Positions 28,040-35,907 of a DNA stretch of 39,231 bases are shown one piece after another; within the stretch, counting starts at the first letter, position 1, and each line of letters opens with the position of its first letter. The notes below the pieces were generated by a model. That model was not told where the DNA came from and made no database searches. It saw only the letters and a list, made by a program, of their open reading frames with translations. The position numbers and the translations under genes were made by a program. This DNA is from a virus: the IMG/VR virus record IMGVR_UViG_3300046450_002069, positions 1 to 39,231 of that record. One strand, written 5' to 3'.

Positions 28040-29063
28040 TAGTGTCTTTACAGGAATATTTAAGAAACGATCTAAGTTAGTAAAAATACATCAAAAGTAT
28101 AATGATTTTTTTCATATAAATTGGTTTATTACTAATAAATGCAATTTTAGTTGTACATACTGTCATCCGTTTAATCACGAAGGAAGTAGCAAGTTATTTG
28201 ATATTGAAGTATATAAAAAGTTTGTAACAAAAGTATTAACACAAATAGGCGACAAGCAGTTGGTAATAAGTTTTACAGGAGGTGAGCCAACTGCGATGCC
28301 ATGGTTTGATCAGTTTGTAGATTTTTTACTTGAAAATAATGTAAAAATGGGTATAACTAGCAATGGTTCCAAGTCTATTAAATGGTGGAAAAAATATCAT
28401 AAAGCATTTGATTGGGTAAGTTTAAGTTTTCATACTGAAGCATCTACCACTAGGCAATTTATTGATATTGTAGAAGCAATATGGGCCCATTCATTAGTAT
28501 CTGTTCGTATTATGATGCACCAGAAACAAACATATTTTGAAAAAGGATTAGAACTATATAGACTTCTTAAGACTAGGCCCTTTGTAACTATTGTTCATGT
28601 AGAAAAAGTTCCAATCATTGATGACTGGCTTACTGAAAATGAAAAATATCATGAGTATACTCCTGAACAACAAAAGTATTTAAATGAGGATCTATGGTTT
28701 AAACGAGAAACAAGTCTGCCAACAAAAAGCAAGAATCATTATAAAGTACCAATTGATGTAACAGGCGTATTTAAAACTGCTAACGGACAATACGAAGAAC
28801 AATCAGAGTTAGATACAAATGCGATTGCTGAAAGTAGAAAAAATCAATTTTATAATTGGGATTGTTATGGTGGTATAGAACATTTACATGTAAATGATCG
28901 AGGAGAAATATGGCCAGCGGCATGTTTACAAGGCAAACAACTTGGCTGGATACAAGATTTAAAGAATTTTAACTTGCCAACAATACCAATATTGTGCAAA
29001 AAAGAATTTTGCTATTGTGCTACTGATATGATAATTTCAAAAGAAAAAAGGGTAGATGTTTAA
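28032..29063 (+). CDS. Radical SAM protein with C-terminal SPASM-like cysteines
   Basis: A 343-residue radical-SAM enzyme that lacks the N-terminal twitch domain of the others. CNFSCTYC (Cys37, 41, 44) lies close to the start, followed by SFTGGEPTAMP (GGEP at 83-86), ITSNGS and WVSLSFHTE. The C-terminal 70 residues contain five Cys (278, 298, 322, 327, 329) around WDCYGGIEHLHVNDRGEIWP and CKKEFCYC, a SPASM-like auxiliary cluster set with a shortened end. SPASM enzymes typically oxidise peptides or alcohols by hydrogen abstraction; the substrate here is unknown. Overlaps of 8 bases on each side couple it to the unrecognised protein before it and the sulfotransferase-like protein after it. Confidence 0.87.
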   Translation: MDNSVFTGIFKKRSKLVKIHQKYNDFFHINWFITNKCNFSCTYCHPFNHEGSSKLFDIEVYKKFVTKVLTQIGDKQLVISFTGGEPTAMPWFDQFVDFLLENNVKMGITSNGSKSIKWWKKYHKAFDWVSLSFHTEASTTRQFIDIVEAIWAHSLVSVRIMMHQKQTYFEKGLELYRLLKTRPFVTIVHVEKVPIIDDWLTENEKYHEYTPEQQKYLNEDLWFKRETSLPTKSKNHYKVPIDVTGVFKTANGQYEEQSELDTNAIAESRKNQFYNWDCYGGIEHLHVNDRGEIWPAACLQGKQLGWIQDLKNFNLPTIPILCKKEFCYCATDMIISKEKRVDV

Positions 29064-29649
29064 TTTAGCATATGTACCAAAGTGCGGTTCATCAGTACTG
29101 TATAACAACTTTGATTGTTTTAAACACACTACAGATTTTGTTCCTGAAAATACTGTTTTATTATTAAGAGATCCGTTTGATAGAGCATTAACAGAACAAA
29201 TTTACAAATTAGATACAGCCGAAGAGTTTGATGATGCATATCCTGATGAATTATTTGAAGAGTTAATCTTTACTACACGTAATGCAATGTCTAGGCACTT
29301 GCGTCTTGATAAAATATTAAATATAGATTTAGATAACAATGTAATAACTGATGATAAAACTAAGCGACAGTTATTTGAATATTTGCAATCATTTTATCAT
29401 ATAGGTTTGTTTTCTAGTTACGATTGGCCTAACGATAGAATTGCATACAGTAAAGAATTCAATATTATTCAGTGTATTAAACTATTTTGTGATAAAGAAA
29501 ATTTAGGAGAACCGGTTATTGAACTAACCGATAAATTAGATTATATTAATTTAGATTTAGGATTACGAGGAAAATTTACTTCTTATAATAGAATTGACTA
29601 TTTGTTATTTTCTGTAATCAAAAACGTCCTGCGCCATACTGACAAATGA
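29056..29649 (+). CDS. Short sulfotransferase-family protein
   Basis: A 197-residue protein with the two nucleotide-binding signatures of PAPS-dependent sulfotransferases. YVPKCGSS (residues 6-13) is the 5'-phosphosulfate loop, with Lys9 as candidate catalytic residue. LLLRDPFDRALT (35-46) is the 3'-phosphate element. The remainder is helical and acidic. The distance between the motifs is very short (about 25 residues against 60-80 in the other three members here) and the protein is smaller than typical 250-300-residue enzymes, so it is either a minimal form or a degenerate or regulatory paralogue. It overlaps its neighbours by 8 and 4 bases. Confidence 0.65.
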   Translation: MFNLAYVPKCGSSVLYNNFDCFKHTTDFVPENTVLLLRDPFDRALTEQIYKLDTAEEFDDAYPDELFEELIFTTRNAMSRHLRLDKILNIDLDNNVITDDKTKRQLFEYLQSFYHIGLFSSYDWPNDRIAYSKEFNIIQCIKLFCDKENLGEPVIELTDKLDYINLDLGLRGKFTSYNRIDYLLFSVIKNVLRHTDK

Positions 29650-30482
29650 TTAACGTTATTGCTTTTTTACATGTTTTTAAAAACGGTGTAACTACAATAG
29701 TTGACCGGTACCGACATAACCCGAAATTTGTTTATGTTAGAGATAGTGAGTTTGGTCTTTTAAATCATGATACTGAAACAATACCTAGCCGTCGTGTACC
29801 ACTAAAGGTAATTAAAAGTTATGATCCGAGAATGCTTATAGGACACGGTGTTGAGATTGATTTATTTGATTTACCTAAACGTAATATTGTTTATGTAACT
29901 TGTCTTCGCAATCCTGTTGATAGAATGATAAGTGCATATAACTATTATCTATTAGAATTATCAACAATATGGGGTCGAGATGCAGGACACATTGACTTTT
30001 TTACGTGGTTTATAAATAAAAACAGATTATTGCCAACTGTATGTAATTACCAATATGAACATTTTGTTAAAAAACCCAATTATGATTTATTAAAAACATT
30101 ATGTAGTGGTGCTATAATGAACTCACACTTAATGACAGATCATAAAGCAACAATTAATCAAACCGAACTCGAATGGATATACGAACAACAACGTAGACAT
30201 GTACACGAAGCATTGCTATTATTACGTAATAAGTGTCAGCATGTTTTGTTTATGGATGATGATTACATGTATAAATTTGATAAGTTAGTAAAAGAATATG
30301 ATATACCGTGTGAACCCGATCGTGAGGTTATGCATACACACGGAACTGCACCAGAGTTAGCAGAAATAAAGAAAAAATATGTTACATACGATGATTTAGA
30401 TGAAGACAGTAAGAATTTACTTATGATTCATATGGAACAAGATATAGATTTTTATAATAAATGTAAGGAGGAATTTAAATGA
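29646..30482 (+). CDS. Sulfotransferase (Sulfotransfer_2-like) 1
   Basis: A 278-residue protein expected to transfer sulfate from PAPS to a hydroxyl or amine, as in carbohydrate 2-O-sulfotransferases. FLHVFKNGVTTI at residues 7-18 is the 5'-phosphosulfate loop, and VTCLRNPVDRMISAYNYY near 84-101 is the 3'-phosphate motif (Arg88, Ser97). The spacing fits full-length family members. FTWFINKNRLLPTVCNYQYEHF and the later QHVLFMDDDYMYKFDKL match the acceptor half and the 'vlf.e.l...l..l' block. No signal or transmembrane segment is present, unlike Golgi enzymes. Neighbours overlap by ATGA at both ends. The sulfated acceptor is unknown; glycan is favoured from the co-encoded glycosyltransferases. 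Confidence 0.83.
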   Translation: MINVIAFLHVFKNGVTTIVDRYRHNPKFVYVRDSEFGLLNHDTETIPSRRVPLKVIKSYDPRMLIGHGVEIDLFDLPKRNIVYVTCLRNPVDRMISAYNYYLLELSTIWGRDAGHIDFFTWFINKNRLLPTVCNYQYEHFVKKPNYDLLKTLCSGAIMNSHLMTDHKATINQTELEWIYEQQRRHVHEALLLLRNKCQHVLFMDDDYMYKFDKLVKEYDIPCEPDREVMHTHGTAPELAEIKKKYVTYDDLDEDSKNLLMIHMEQDIDFYNKCKEEFK

Positions 30483-31360
30483 GTGATAGTTTTTGGGATT
30501 GTACTGCAAATTATTATTTCAGTACTAGGTTTTATTGGGGCGAACACAAGGTAATTCGTGTCGATGAAGTTCCGCCTTTTTTACCAGTACATGTTGAAGA
30601 AGGAATTGGAATGTATGATGTTAAGCATGAAGCAATCAGTGCTGGCATGTTTAAAAATGATATGTCGTGGGGTATCAATTTAAAACATTGGTCGCATGGC
30701 GAAAAGACTGCGGGTGCTTATACTAAAAATAAGAAAAGCGGAATAGGATTACATATTTGGCCATCCGGAGCAAAGTTTATTGGGCAATTTAGAAATAATA
30801 TGCCTAACGGACTTGGTGTAATGGTATCTGCACACGATGGTCTAACATATGTAGGACGTATATGTGGACAAGATTGTGTTCCGTCGGAGCCGGGTGCGTG
30901 GTATGATAAAGATTATAAACCCATAAAACCTGAAGATTTTAATATGGACGAAAAAGGTCTTAAATTCACTGGTAAAATTAAAAATGGAAAGCCAGACGGC
31001 AATGGTATTTTACGAGATATACTTGGATTCGAAAAAGAAGGAAAATTTGTTGCAGGTGTAAAACAAGGACCATTTATTGAACGATTTAAAGTTGGTCCAG
31101 GAGCTAGTACAACAATTGAGGCATCATATAAAGATGACGTACGTCTTAATCCTGTTAAAGTTACTAAGATATTATATGGAGATATATTTGAAACGTATGA
31201 AGGGGAAATGGTCGAAGGAAGATACGAAGGCGAAGGGAAATTGTCGTATCCAAATGGCATGATAGAAGAAGGTAATTTTGAATGGGGACATTATGTACAT
31301 CCACCGGCTATAACTGAAGCACCAGACAAAGTCAATAGTGAGCTATCAAATGAATCTTAA
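30479..31360 (+). CDS. MORN-repeat protein (1)
   Basis: A 293-residue protein with MORN-type beta-hairpin repeats of the form 'G.y..g..hG.G.......Y.G.f..g...G'. Clear copies lie at about residues 80-125 (KKSGIGLHIWPSGAKFIGQF, then NNMPNGLGVMV), 165-200 (KFTGKIKNGKPDGNGILRD) and 240-270 (YEGEMVEGRYEGEGKLSYPN). The Shine-Dalgarno AAGGAGG at 30465-30471, seven bases before the ATG, is the strongest seen in the cluster and suggests high expression. MORN arrays form elongated sheets that bind lipids or proteins, but here the partner is unknown. It overlaps the preceding sulfotransferase by ATGA and the following methyltransferase by one base. It may be a scaffold for the enzymes or a membrane-tethering factor. 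Confidence 0.8.
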   Translation: MSDSFWDCTANYYFSTRFYWGEHKVIRVDEVPPFLPVHVEEGIGMYDVKHEAISAGMFKNDMSWGINLKHWSHGEKTAGAYTKNKKSGIGLHIWPSGAKFIGQFRNNMPNGLGVMVSAHDGLTYVGRICGQDCVPSEPGAWYDKDYKPIKPEDFNMDEKGLKFTGKIKNGKPDGNGILRDILGFEKEGKFVAGVKQGPFIERFKVGPGASTTIEASYKDDVRLNPVKVTKILYGDIFETYEGEMVEGRYEGEGKLSYPNGMIEEGNFEWGHYVHPPAITEAPDKVNSELSNES

Positions 31361-32064
31361 TGAAATATTCTAGTGTTGCACACCAACATAAAAATAATTC
31401 AACTTTTCGTAGATTTAGCCGTGCTTATAACAAATTTTATGATGCTATATTAAACGAACTTACTCCTAACATATTTCTTGAACTAGGAATTTCAACAGGC
31501 ACTAATTTAATGTTATGGAACGATATATTAAAGGATAGTGTAAAAATAGGAATAGAATTATTAAATCCTAGTCAATCAGTTGAGTCGCTAACAGGTGATA
31601 GTTTTGAAAAACAATTAGATGAATGTAAAGAAGCAGTTGATAATTATTTAAAATATCAATTAAAAGTAAATAACTGTTTTATTTTTAAAAACAATAACTG
31701 GTACTTTGATAGAGATGCATTTAGTATTGAAACTGTTAAAGAAATAATAAACAAACATGGTAAAATAGATTTAATTATCAATGATGCACGACACGGAATT
31801 GATGTATGGAAGAAGTTAGATGTGTGGAAGGATGCATTAACAGATAATGGAGTAATAATAACAGAAGAAATAGGGTGTGCTACTAGAGCTCAAACTAATG
31901 GCGATTTAATAAATGAGGATCAAATTAATTCAGCAATTAACGAAGGCTGGAAAATTTATAATTTTAATAATATTAAAACATGGAATCAATCTAACTGTAT
32001 TATAGGCTATTGGTCTAAAAATCAATTAGGATTAAAGGAGATAAATGAGTTCAGACGAGTTTAA
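31360..32064 (+). CDS. SAM-dependent methyltransferase-like protein (TylF/CmcI type)
   Basis: A 234-residue class I SAM methyltransferase-like protein. FLELGISTGTNLMLWND (residues 39-55) is motif I, in which the acidic residue and Gly-rich turn bind SAM. The next acidic strand VKIGIELLNP fits motif II. IDLIINDARHGIDVW (136-150; Asp142, His145) resembles the 'D.I.dDg.H' metal-binding motif of sugar O-methyltransferases of the TylF and cephalosporin-hydroxylase-like group. A conserved GVIITEEIG strand follows. Substrates in that group are often nucleotide-linked or transferred sugars, which fits the glycan context. It follows the MORN gene with a TAATG junction and overlaps the next sulfotransferase by 20 bases. 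Confidence 0.72.
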   Translation: MKYSSVAHQHKNNSTFRRFSRAYNKFYDAILNELTPNIFLELGISTGTNLMLWNDILKDSVKIGIELLNPSQSVESLTGDSFEKQLDECKEAVDNYLKYQLKVNNCFIFKNNNWYFDRDAFSIETVKEIINKHGKIDLIINDARHGIDVWKKLDVWKDALTDNGVIITEEIGCATRAQTNGDLINEDQINSAINEGWKIYNFNNIKTWNQSNCIIGYWSKNQLGLKEINEFRRV

Positions 32065-32962
32065 AGGTAATATTGTAGTATTTTTTCATATACCAAAAAC
32101 TGCCGGTACTACAATAAGAGAAAGATATCAAAATAGCAACAATTTCTATCTTGTTGACGATGACATAAGAGAAAATCCGTTATGGTATCCTCAAGTTACT
32201 GAAAATAGTTGCTTTATTGGCCACGATGTAGTTATCGGAAACGTTGAGAAGATATATCCTGCGGCAAATGTAGTTTACATTACAGCATTACGAGATCCAG
32301 TTGAAAGAATAATGAGTTCATATAATTTTATCAAAACACAAGCAAAGTATATGAATTCGCACTTTACTGGCGACTTAGATTTTTTGTTGTGGTACGCAAA
32401 TAGAGATGTTATGCGTCCAATGCCTCACCTACATCAATATCAATATGTGTTTAAGCAACATGTTAGTATGAAACAGTTTTACAAATCCGGATCAATTATG
32501 GATGATGAAATAGCAATGAAAGCACTCTATATGAATACTGATGCACTAGAAGCAACAATTGGTGTTGCTTCATCAGGTCATCATCAGACAGTAACTACTA
32601 TTAATACTAAAAAACAATTAAACATACGATTGCAAGCAAATAAAGTTGAAAAACAAAACAGCGAATTTGCACTTGGTCTTGTAACAAAGCATTTCTCTGA
32701 TATATTTTTTGTTAGTCCATCTAGAAGCAGTAGCCAAAATTTTTGTGAACGCTTCGATGGTATACTTGAAAAATATGAAGTAGATGCTACACCCGACAAA
32801 GAAATTATACGGACCAATGATACAAAATTAACAATAGAAAACCAAGGTATCCCCTGGACATTTTTTCATGACCTTCCGGAAGAATATAAAAGATCAGTAA
32901 AGTATGATCAACAATGGGAACAAACGTGGTTTGAAAACATAAAGAAGGAATGGGACGAATAA
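32045..32962 (+). CDS. Sulfotransferase (Sulfotransfer_2-like) 2
   Basis: A 305-residue protein and the clearest sulfotransferase in the window. VVFFHIPKTAGTTIRERY has the textbook HIPKTAGT 5'-phosphosulfate loop (His15, Lys18, Thr22). ITALRDPVERIMSSYNF (Arg83, Ser92) is the 3'-phosphate motif. A following acceptor half has LDFLLWYANRDVMRPMPHLHQYQY and, further on, VKYDQQWEQTWF. AAAGGAG at 32034-32040 is a strong ribosome site four bases before the ATG, inside the end of the methyltransferase gene (20-base overlap). There is no secretion signal. It may sulfate the product of the cluster's glycosyltransferases; host-derived PAPS would be needed, as no PAPS synthesis gene is in the window. Confidence 0.88.
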   Translation: MSSDEFKGNIVVFFHIPKTAGTTIRERYQNSNNFYLVDDDIRENPLWYPQVTENSCFIGHDVVIGNVEKIYPAANVVYITALRDPVERIMSSYNFIKTQAKYMNSHFTGDLDFLLWYANRDVMRPMPHLHQYQYVFKQHVSMKQFYKSGSIMDDEIAMKALYMNTDALEATIGVASSGHHQTVTTINTKKQLNIRLQANKVEKQNSEFALGLVTKHFSDIFFVSPSRSSSQNFCERFDGILEKYEVDATPDKEIIRTNDTKLTIENQGIPWTFFHDLPEEYKRSVKYDQQWEQTWFENIKKEWDE

Positions 32963-33618
32963 TGTATTTAGATGCAGATAGAAATTTCCCACAACCTTGT
33001 TTAAACTTTTTAAAATCAAAAGTTAATATAGAAACAGTTATTGATATTGGTGTGCGACAATGTACACCTTATTTAATGAAAGCATTTCCTGATAAGAAAC
33101 ATATACTATTTGAAATAATTATTGAATGGGCAGAAACAATTAAAGATAGGTATAAAGATTTTAATTATGATTTACATACAGTCGGATTGTCAGATACAAA
33201 TGAAGAAAAATTACAGTTAGTTCATGAGAATCATATGCCGTCATCATATAATTCGTTGTCTACTTTTTTTTCACGTAAATTAAAATATAGTACACTTGAT
33301 AGCATTATGACAGATGAGCAAGTGCCTTACTTAATAAAAATTGATGTTGATGGCGATGAACTTAAAATTTTAACTGGTGCAGTTAGTACAATAAGCAAAG
33401 CAACTATTATTATTGTAGAAGGTAGGTTGCATTGCACTAAAGCTAACATGCTAAAAATTATGAATGCTATGTTTGATTTAAATTTTAGGTTATGGGATAT
33501 GTTTCTGCCGATGTATTACGGAGATGATAGCAAAGGACAACGACTAAATGATGAAGGTCGATTAGAACAAATTGAGTTAGTTTTTATAGGCGAAGCCGAA
33601 TATAGTCGTATATTATAA
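32962..33618 (+). CDS. FkbM-type methyltransferase 1
   Basis: A 218-residue SAM methyltransferase of the FkbM type, probably acting on a hydroxyl of a sugar. The ATG at 32962 is preferred because it forms a TAATG junction with the sulfotransferase stop, with AAGGA 12 bases upstream; the ATG at 32950 would touch the AAGGA directly. VNIETVIDIGVRQCTPYL supplies motif I, HILFEIIIEWAE the acidic strand II, and YLIKIDVDGDELKILTGA (Asp128, Asp130, Glu133) the hallmark FkbM block. Like FkbM proteins it has 'IIIVEG' after that block, here followed by an added segment (LHCTKANMLKIMNAMF). It is one base from its shorter paralogue. Confidence 0.82.
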   Translation: MYLDADRNFPQPCLNFLKSKVNIETVIDIGVRQCTPYLMKAFPDKKHILFEIIIEWAETIKDRYKDFNYDLHTVGLSDTNEEKLQLVHENHMPSSYNSLSTFFSRKLKYSTLDSIMTDEQVPYLIKIDVDGDELKILTGAVSTISKATIIIVEGRLHCTKANMLKIMNAMFDLNFRLWDMFLPMYYGDDSKGQRLNDEGRLEQIELVFIGEAEYSRIL

Positions 33619-34196
33619 TGAAGAAACGCAAGACCTCTGGTTTCAGTTCATTTGAAATGTTAAAAGCAAATGATATTGATTTTAAAACAATAATAGATGT
33701 TGGAGTAGGAATGCATGGTACTCCTGTTTTAATGGAGTTATATCCTAATGCAAAACATATTTTGTTAGAATGCGATATCGATAATATAGATAAAAAATAT
33801 ACTGATGAACAAATAGACTATGAATTAATTGAAGTAAAAGTTGATGAGTTTGATCCATCATTAAACAATATATTAGAACATCACAAGCACAAATGGAAAC
33901 GTCCTTGCTTATTAAAGATAGATATTGATGGATTAGATTTACAAGTAGTACGAGGTGCAGTTGAATTATTTCCGTATGTAGATTGGATAATGATTGAAAC
34001 TACAATTAAGTTAAATAGACTATATAATAAATTAGATTTTCTTTCTGGTAAACATCAATGGGTTCTTTGGGATATAGTAGATTTACACTACGGTTATGGT
34101 AGGTTAGCACAAGTTGATTTACTCTTTTGTCGACCTGAAGTATATAATGAACTAGCACAAAAACGCAACAAGATCTACACACCAATACAAATATAA
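33618..34196 (+). CDS. FkbM-type methyltransferase 2 (short)
   Basis: A 192-residue tandem paralogue of the preceding methyltransferase. FKTIIDVGVGMHGTPVLM is motif I, HILLECDIDNID strand II, and CLLKIDIDGLDLQVVRGA (Asp102, Asp104, Asp107) the FkbM block, with DWIMIETTIKLN after it. The C-terminal part (HQWVLWDIVDLHYGYGRLAQVDLLF) aligns by eye with the paralogue's RLWDMFLPMYYG...RLEQIELVF. It is about 25 residues shorter, mainly because the insert between strand II and the FkbM block is reduced. The pair may methylate different positions or sugars. It starts on a one-base overlap and leaves an 8-base gap to the next gene. Confidence 0.8.
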   Translation: MKKRKTSGFSSFEMLKANDIDFKTIIDVGVGMHGTPVLMELYPNAKHILLECDIDNIDKKYTDEQIDYELIEVKVDEFDPSLNNILEHHKHKWKRPCLLKIDIDGLDLQVVRGAVELFPYVDWIMIETTIKLNRLYNKLDFLSGKHQWVLWDIVDLHYGYGRLAQVDLLFCRPEVYNELAQKRNKIYTPIQI

Positions 34197-34204
34197 GGTA
34201 TAAT

Positions 34205-34666
34205 ATGATAATCACAAAAAAAATGTTAGATAATGAATACACCGGCAATGGTGTATTAGAAGACGAAGAAGAAGGAAAGAAAGTTGTTGCACAATATACT
34301 AAAGGCAAGCATGATGGTATTAGTGTTACACGATATAGTAAAACTAAAACAAACCCTAGAAACATTCATATAGCAGAAGAATTCAAGGACGGGGTAAAAC
34401 ATGGACTAGAAATAAAATGTGATAAAAATATGCCCGGACCTCATGACGTAGAATTATCTGAATATGTCGATGGAGAAAAGACAAACTTTGGCACTCATTC
34501 GTTTGACTACAATGATAACATTTTTTTAGGGCATCTCAACGAAGATATGTCAGGAACAGGGTTGTTACTATGTGACGATCAAATTTATCTTGGAGAACTT
34601 AAAGATGGTATACCAACACCCGACGGTGAATGGATAGACGCTGAAATCTGGAAATATCAAATATGA
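34205..34666 (+). CDS. MORN-like repeat protein (2), short
   Basis: A 153-residue protein with a looser MORN-like pattern. Repeats 'G..v....y..Gkh.G' occur at about residues 15-45 (VVAQYTKGKHDGISVTRYSK) and 55-70 (EEFKDGVKHGLEIKCDK). There are also units at 75-95 and 105-140 (FLGHLNEDMSGTGLLL, YLGELKDGIPTPDGEW). It is acidic overall, half the length of the first MORN protein, and is not obviously derived from it. AAGG lies upstream of its ATG. It is encoded between the methyltransferases and a radical-SAM gene, with an ATGA overlap downstream. A scaffold role is a guess; the repeat assignment is moderate. Confidence 0.65.
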   Translation: MIITKKMLDNEYTGNGVLEDEEEGKKVVAQYTKGKHDGISVTRYSKTKTNPRNIHIAEEFKDGVKHGLEIKCDKNMPGPHDVELSEYVDGEKTNFGTHSFDYNDNIFLGHLNEDMSGTGLLLCDDQIYLGELKDGIPTPDGEWIDAEIWKYQI

Positions 34667-35907
34667 CTCTGAAACGGGGAACTAAGTCCGACACTAGTAA
34701 CGGATTTACCGATACATGGTTAGTTGATCAAGAAGGACTTCCGAATATTCAACGAGATCTTTCTACAAAGTACTGTAAAAATCTTTTTACTAGATTTGAA
34801 GTTGGTACCTCCGGTGGTGTTAAAATGTGTTGTGCTACCTGGTTACCATATACAATAGGTAATCTATTCGATCACGAAGTAGAAGAAATATGGAATAGCA
34901 TAGGTGCTCAACGATTACGTAATCAAATAGTTACTGGAAAATGGAACTATTGTCAACATAAAATTTGTCCACATATAGTAGGTGATAATTTACCCGAAAA
35001 AGAATGGGTTACTACTACTCCAGTCAATGAACCATTAGTTGAAAACGGAGTTCCAAGACGTTATTTTAAGTCAGGGCATCCTGTTTTTGATTGGGAAATA
35101 GATGCTCTTAATAATAAAAGTCTTACTCCTTATCCTCATCCCATTGATATTTTATTTGGAACCGACGAAAGTTGTAACTTATATTGCCCTAGTTGCCGTG
35201 CTAGTAAAATACAACATAGCGAAGGTCCAGAATATGAAAAAAGAAAATACTTAACAGAAAAATTAATGGCAGCCGTGTTACGAATAGATCCAAAACAACC
35301 TGTTGAAATTTGGATAACCGGTTCAGGCGATCCATTTGGTAGTAAAATTTATAGAGAACTATTACAATCATTAGACGGCAGTAATCATCCTAATTTAATA
35401 ATAAATTTACAAACAAACGGAGTAATGCTAACACCTAAAATGTATGATAGTATGCACAAGATACATAATAATTTAGGTTGTTTGGCTGTTAGCCTAGATG
35501 CAGGTACAAAAGAAACATATGAAAATAAAACTAGGTTAGGCGGGCATTGGGATATACTCATGAAAAATTGTGATTATTTAAATTCCAAAGCACGACCGCC
35601 TAAAGAAAGCCACGGAGAATTGGAGTTATCTTTTTCCTTTGTTGTTCAAACTGATAATTACAAAGAAATGCCTGAATATGTACGGTTAATAAAAACTCGT
35701 TTTCCTAATACAACTGCCGGAATTGCGTTTAGTCTTATACTTGATTGGTCAGTTCTAACAGCGCCAATATATGAAGAGAAGTGTGTATGGAAAGTAACAC
35801 ACCCTGAACATCAAAACTTTTTAAAAGTATTACAAGATCCGATATTGCTTGACGAACAAATAAATTTTGGAAACATGAAATATTTACATGAGAAAGCAAA
35901 TCAGTGA
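34663..35907 (+). CDS. Radical SAM protein with N-terminal twitch-type domain (3), GSGDP variant
   Basis: A 414-residue radical-SAM protein. N-terminal Cys38, the CC pair 56-57, Cys97 and Cys102 (CQHKIC) repeat the auxiliary-cluster layout of the two twitch enzymes, around GGVKMCCATWLPYTIGNLFD. The core motif is CNLYCPSC (Cys171, 175, 178). In place of GGEP it has GSGDP (220-224), as in some SPASM-related radical-SAM families, followed by LQTNGV and LAVSLDAGTKETYE. The last 60 residues lack Cys. It is more distant from the other two twitch proteins than they are from each other. It overlaps the next gene, the oxidoreductase-radical SAM fusion, by 20 bases, so the two may act together. Confidence 0.85.
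   Translation: MTLKRGTKSDTSNGFTDTWLVDQEGLPNIQRDLSTKYCKNLFTRFEVGTSGGVKMCCATWLPYTIGNLFDHEVEEIWNSIGAQRLRNQIVTGKWNYCQHKICPHIVGDNLPEKEWVTTTPVNEPLVENGVPRRYFKSGHPVFDWEIDALNNKSLTPYPHPIDILFGTDESCNLYCPSCRASKIQHSEGPEYEKRKYLTEKLMAAVLRIDPKQPVEIWITGSGDPFGSKIYRELLQSLDGSNHPNLIINLQTNGVMLTPKMYDSMHKIHNNLGCLAVSLDAGTKETYENKTRLGGHWDILMKNCDYLNSKARPPKESHGELELSFSFVVQTDNYKEMPEYVRLIKTRFPNTTAGIAFSLILDWSVLTAPIYEEKCVWKVTHPEHQNFLKVLQDPILLDEQINFGNMKYLHEKANQ

Noticed and set aside
30011-30018. TATAAATA octamers inside coding sequence (for example near 30011)
   Set aside because: In DNA of about 70% A+T many such octamers are expected by chance. Only those in intergenic gaps before a gene were kept.
32950-32961. ATG at 32950 as start of the first FkbM-type gene
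   Set aside because: AAGGA touches this ATG directly, too close for a ribosome site. The ATG at 32962 forms the TAATG junction seen elsewhere in the window.
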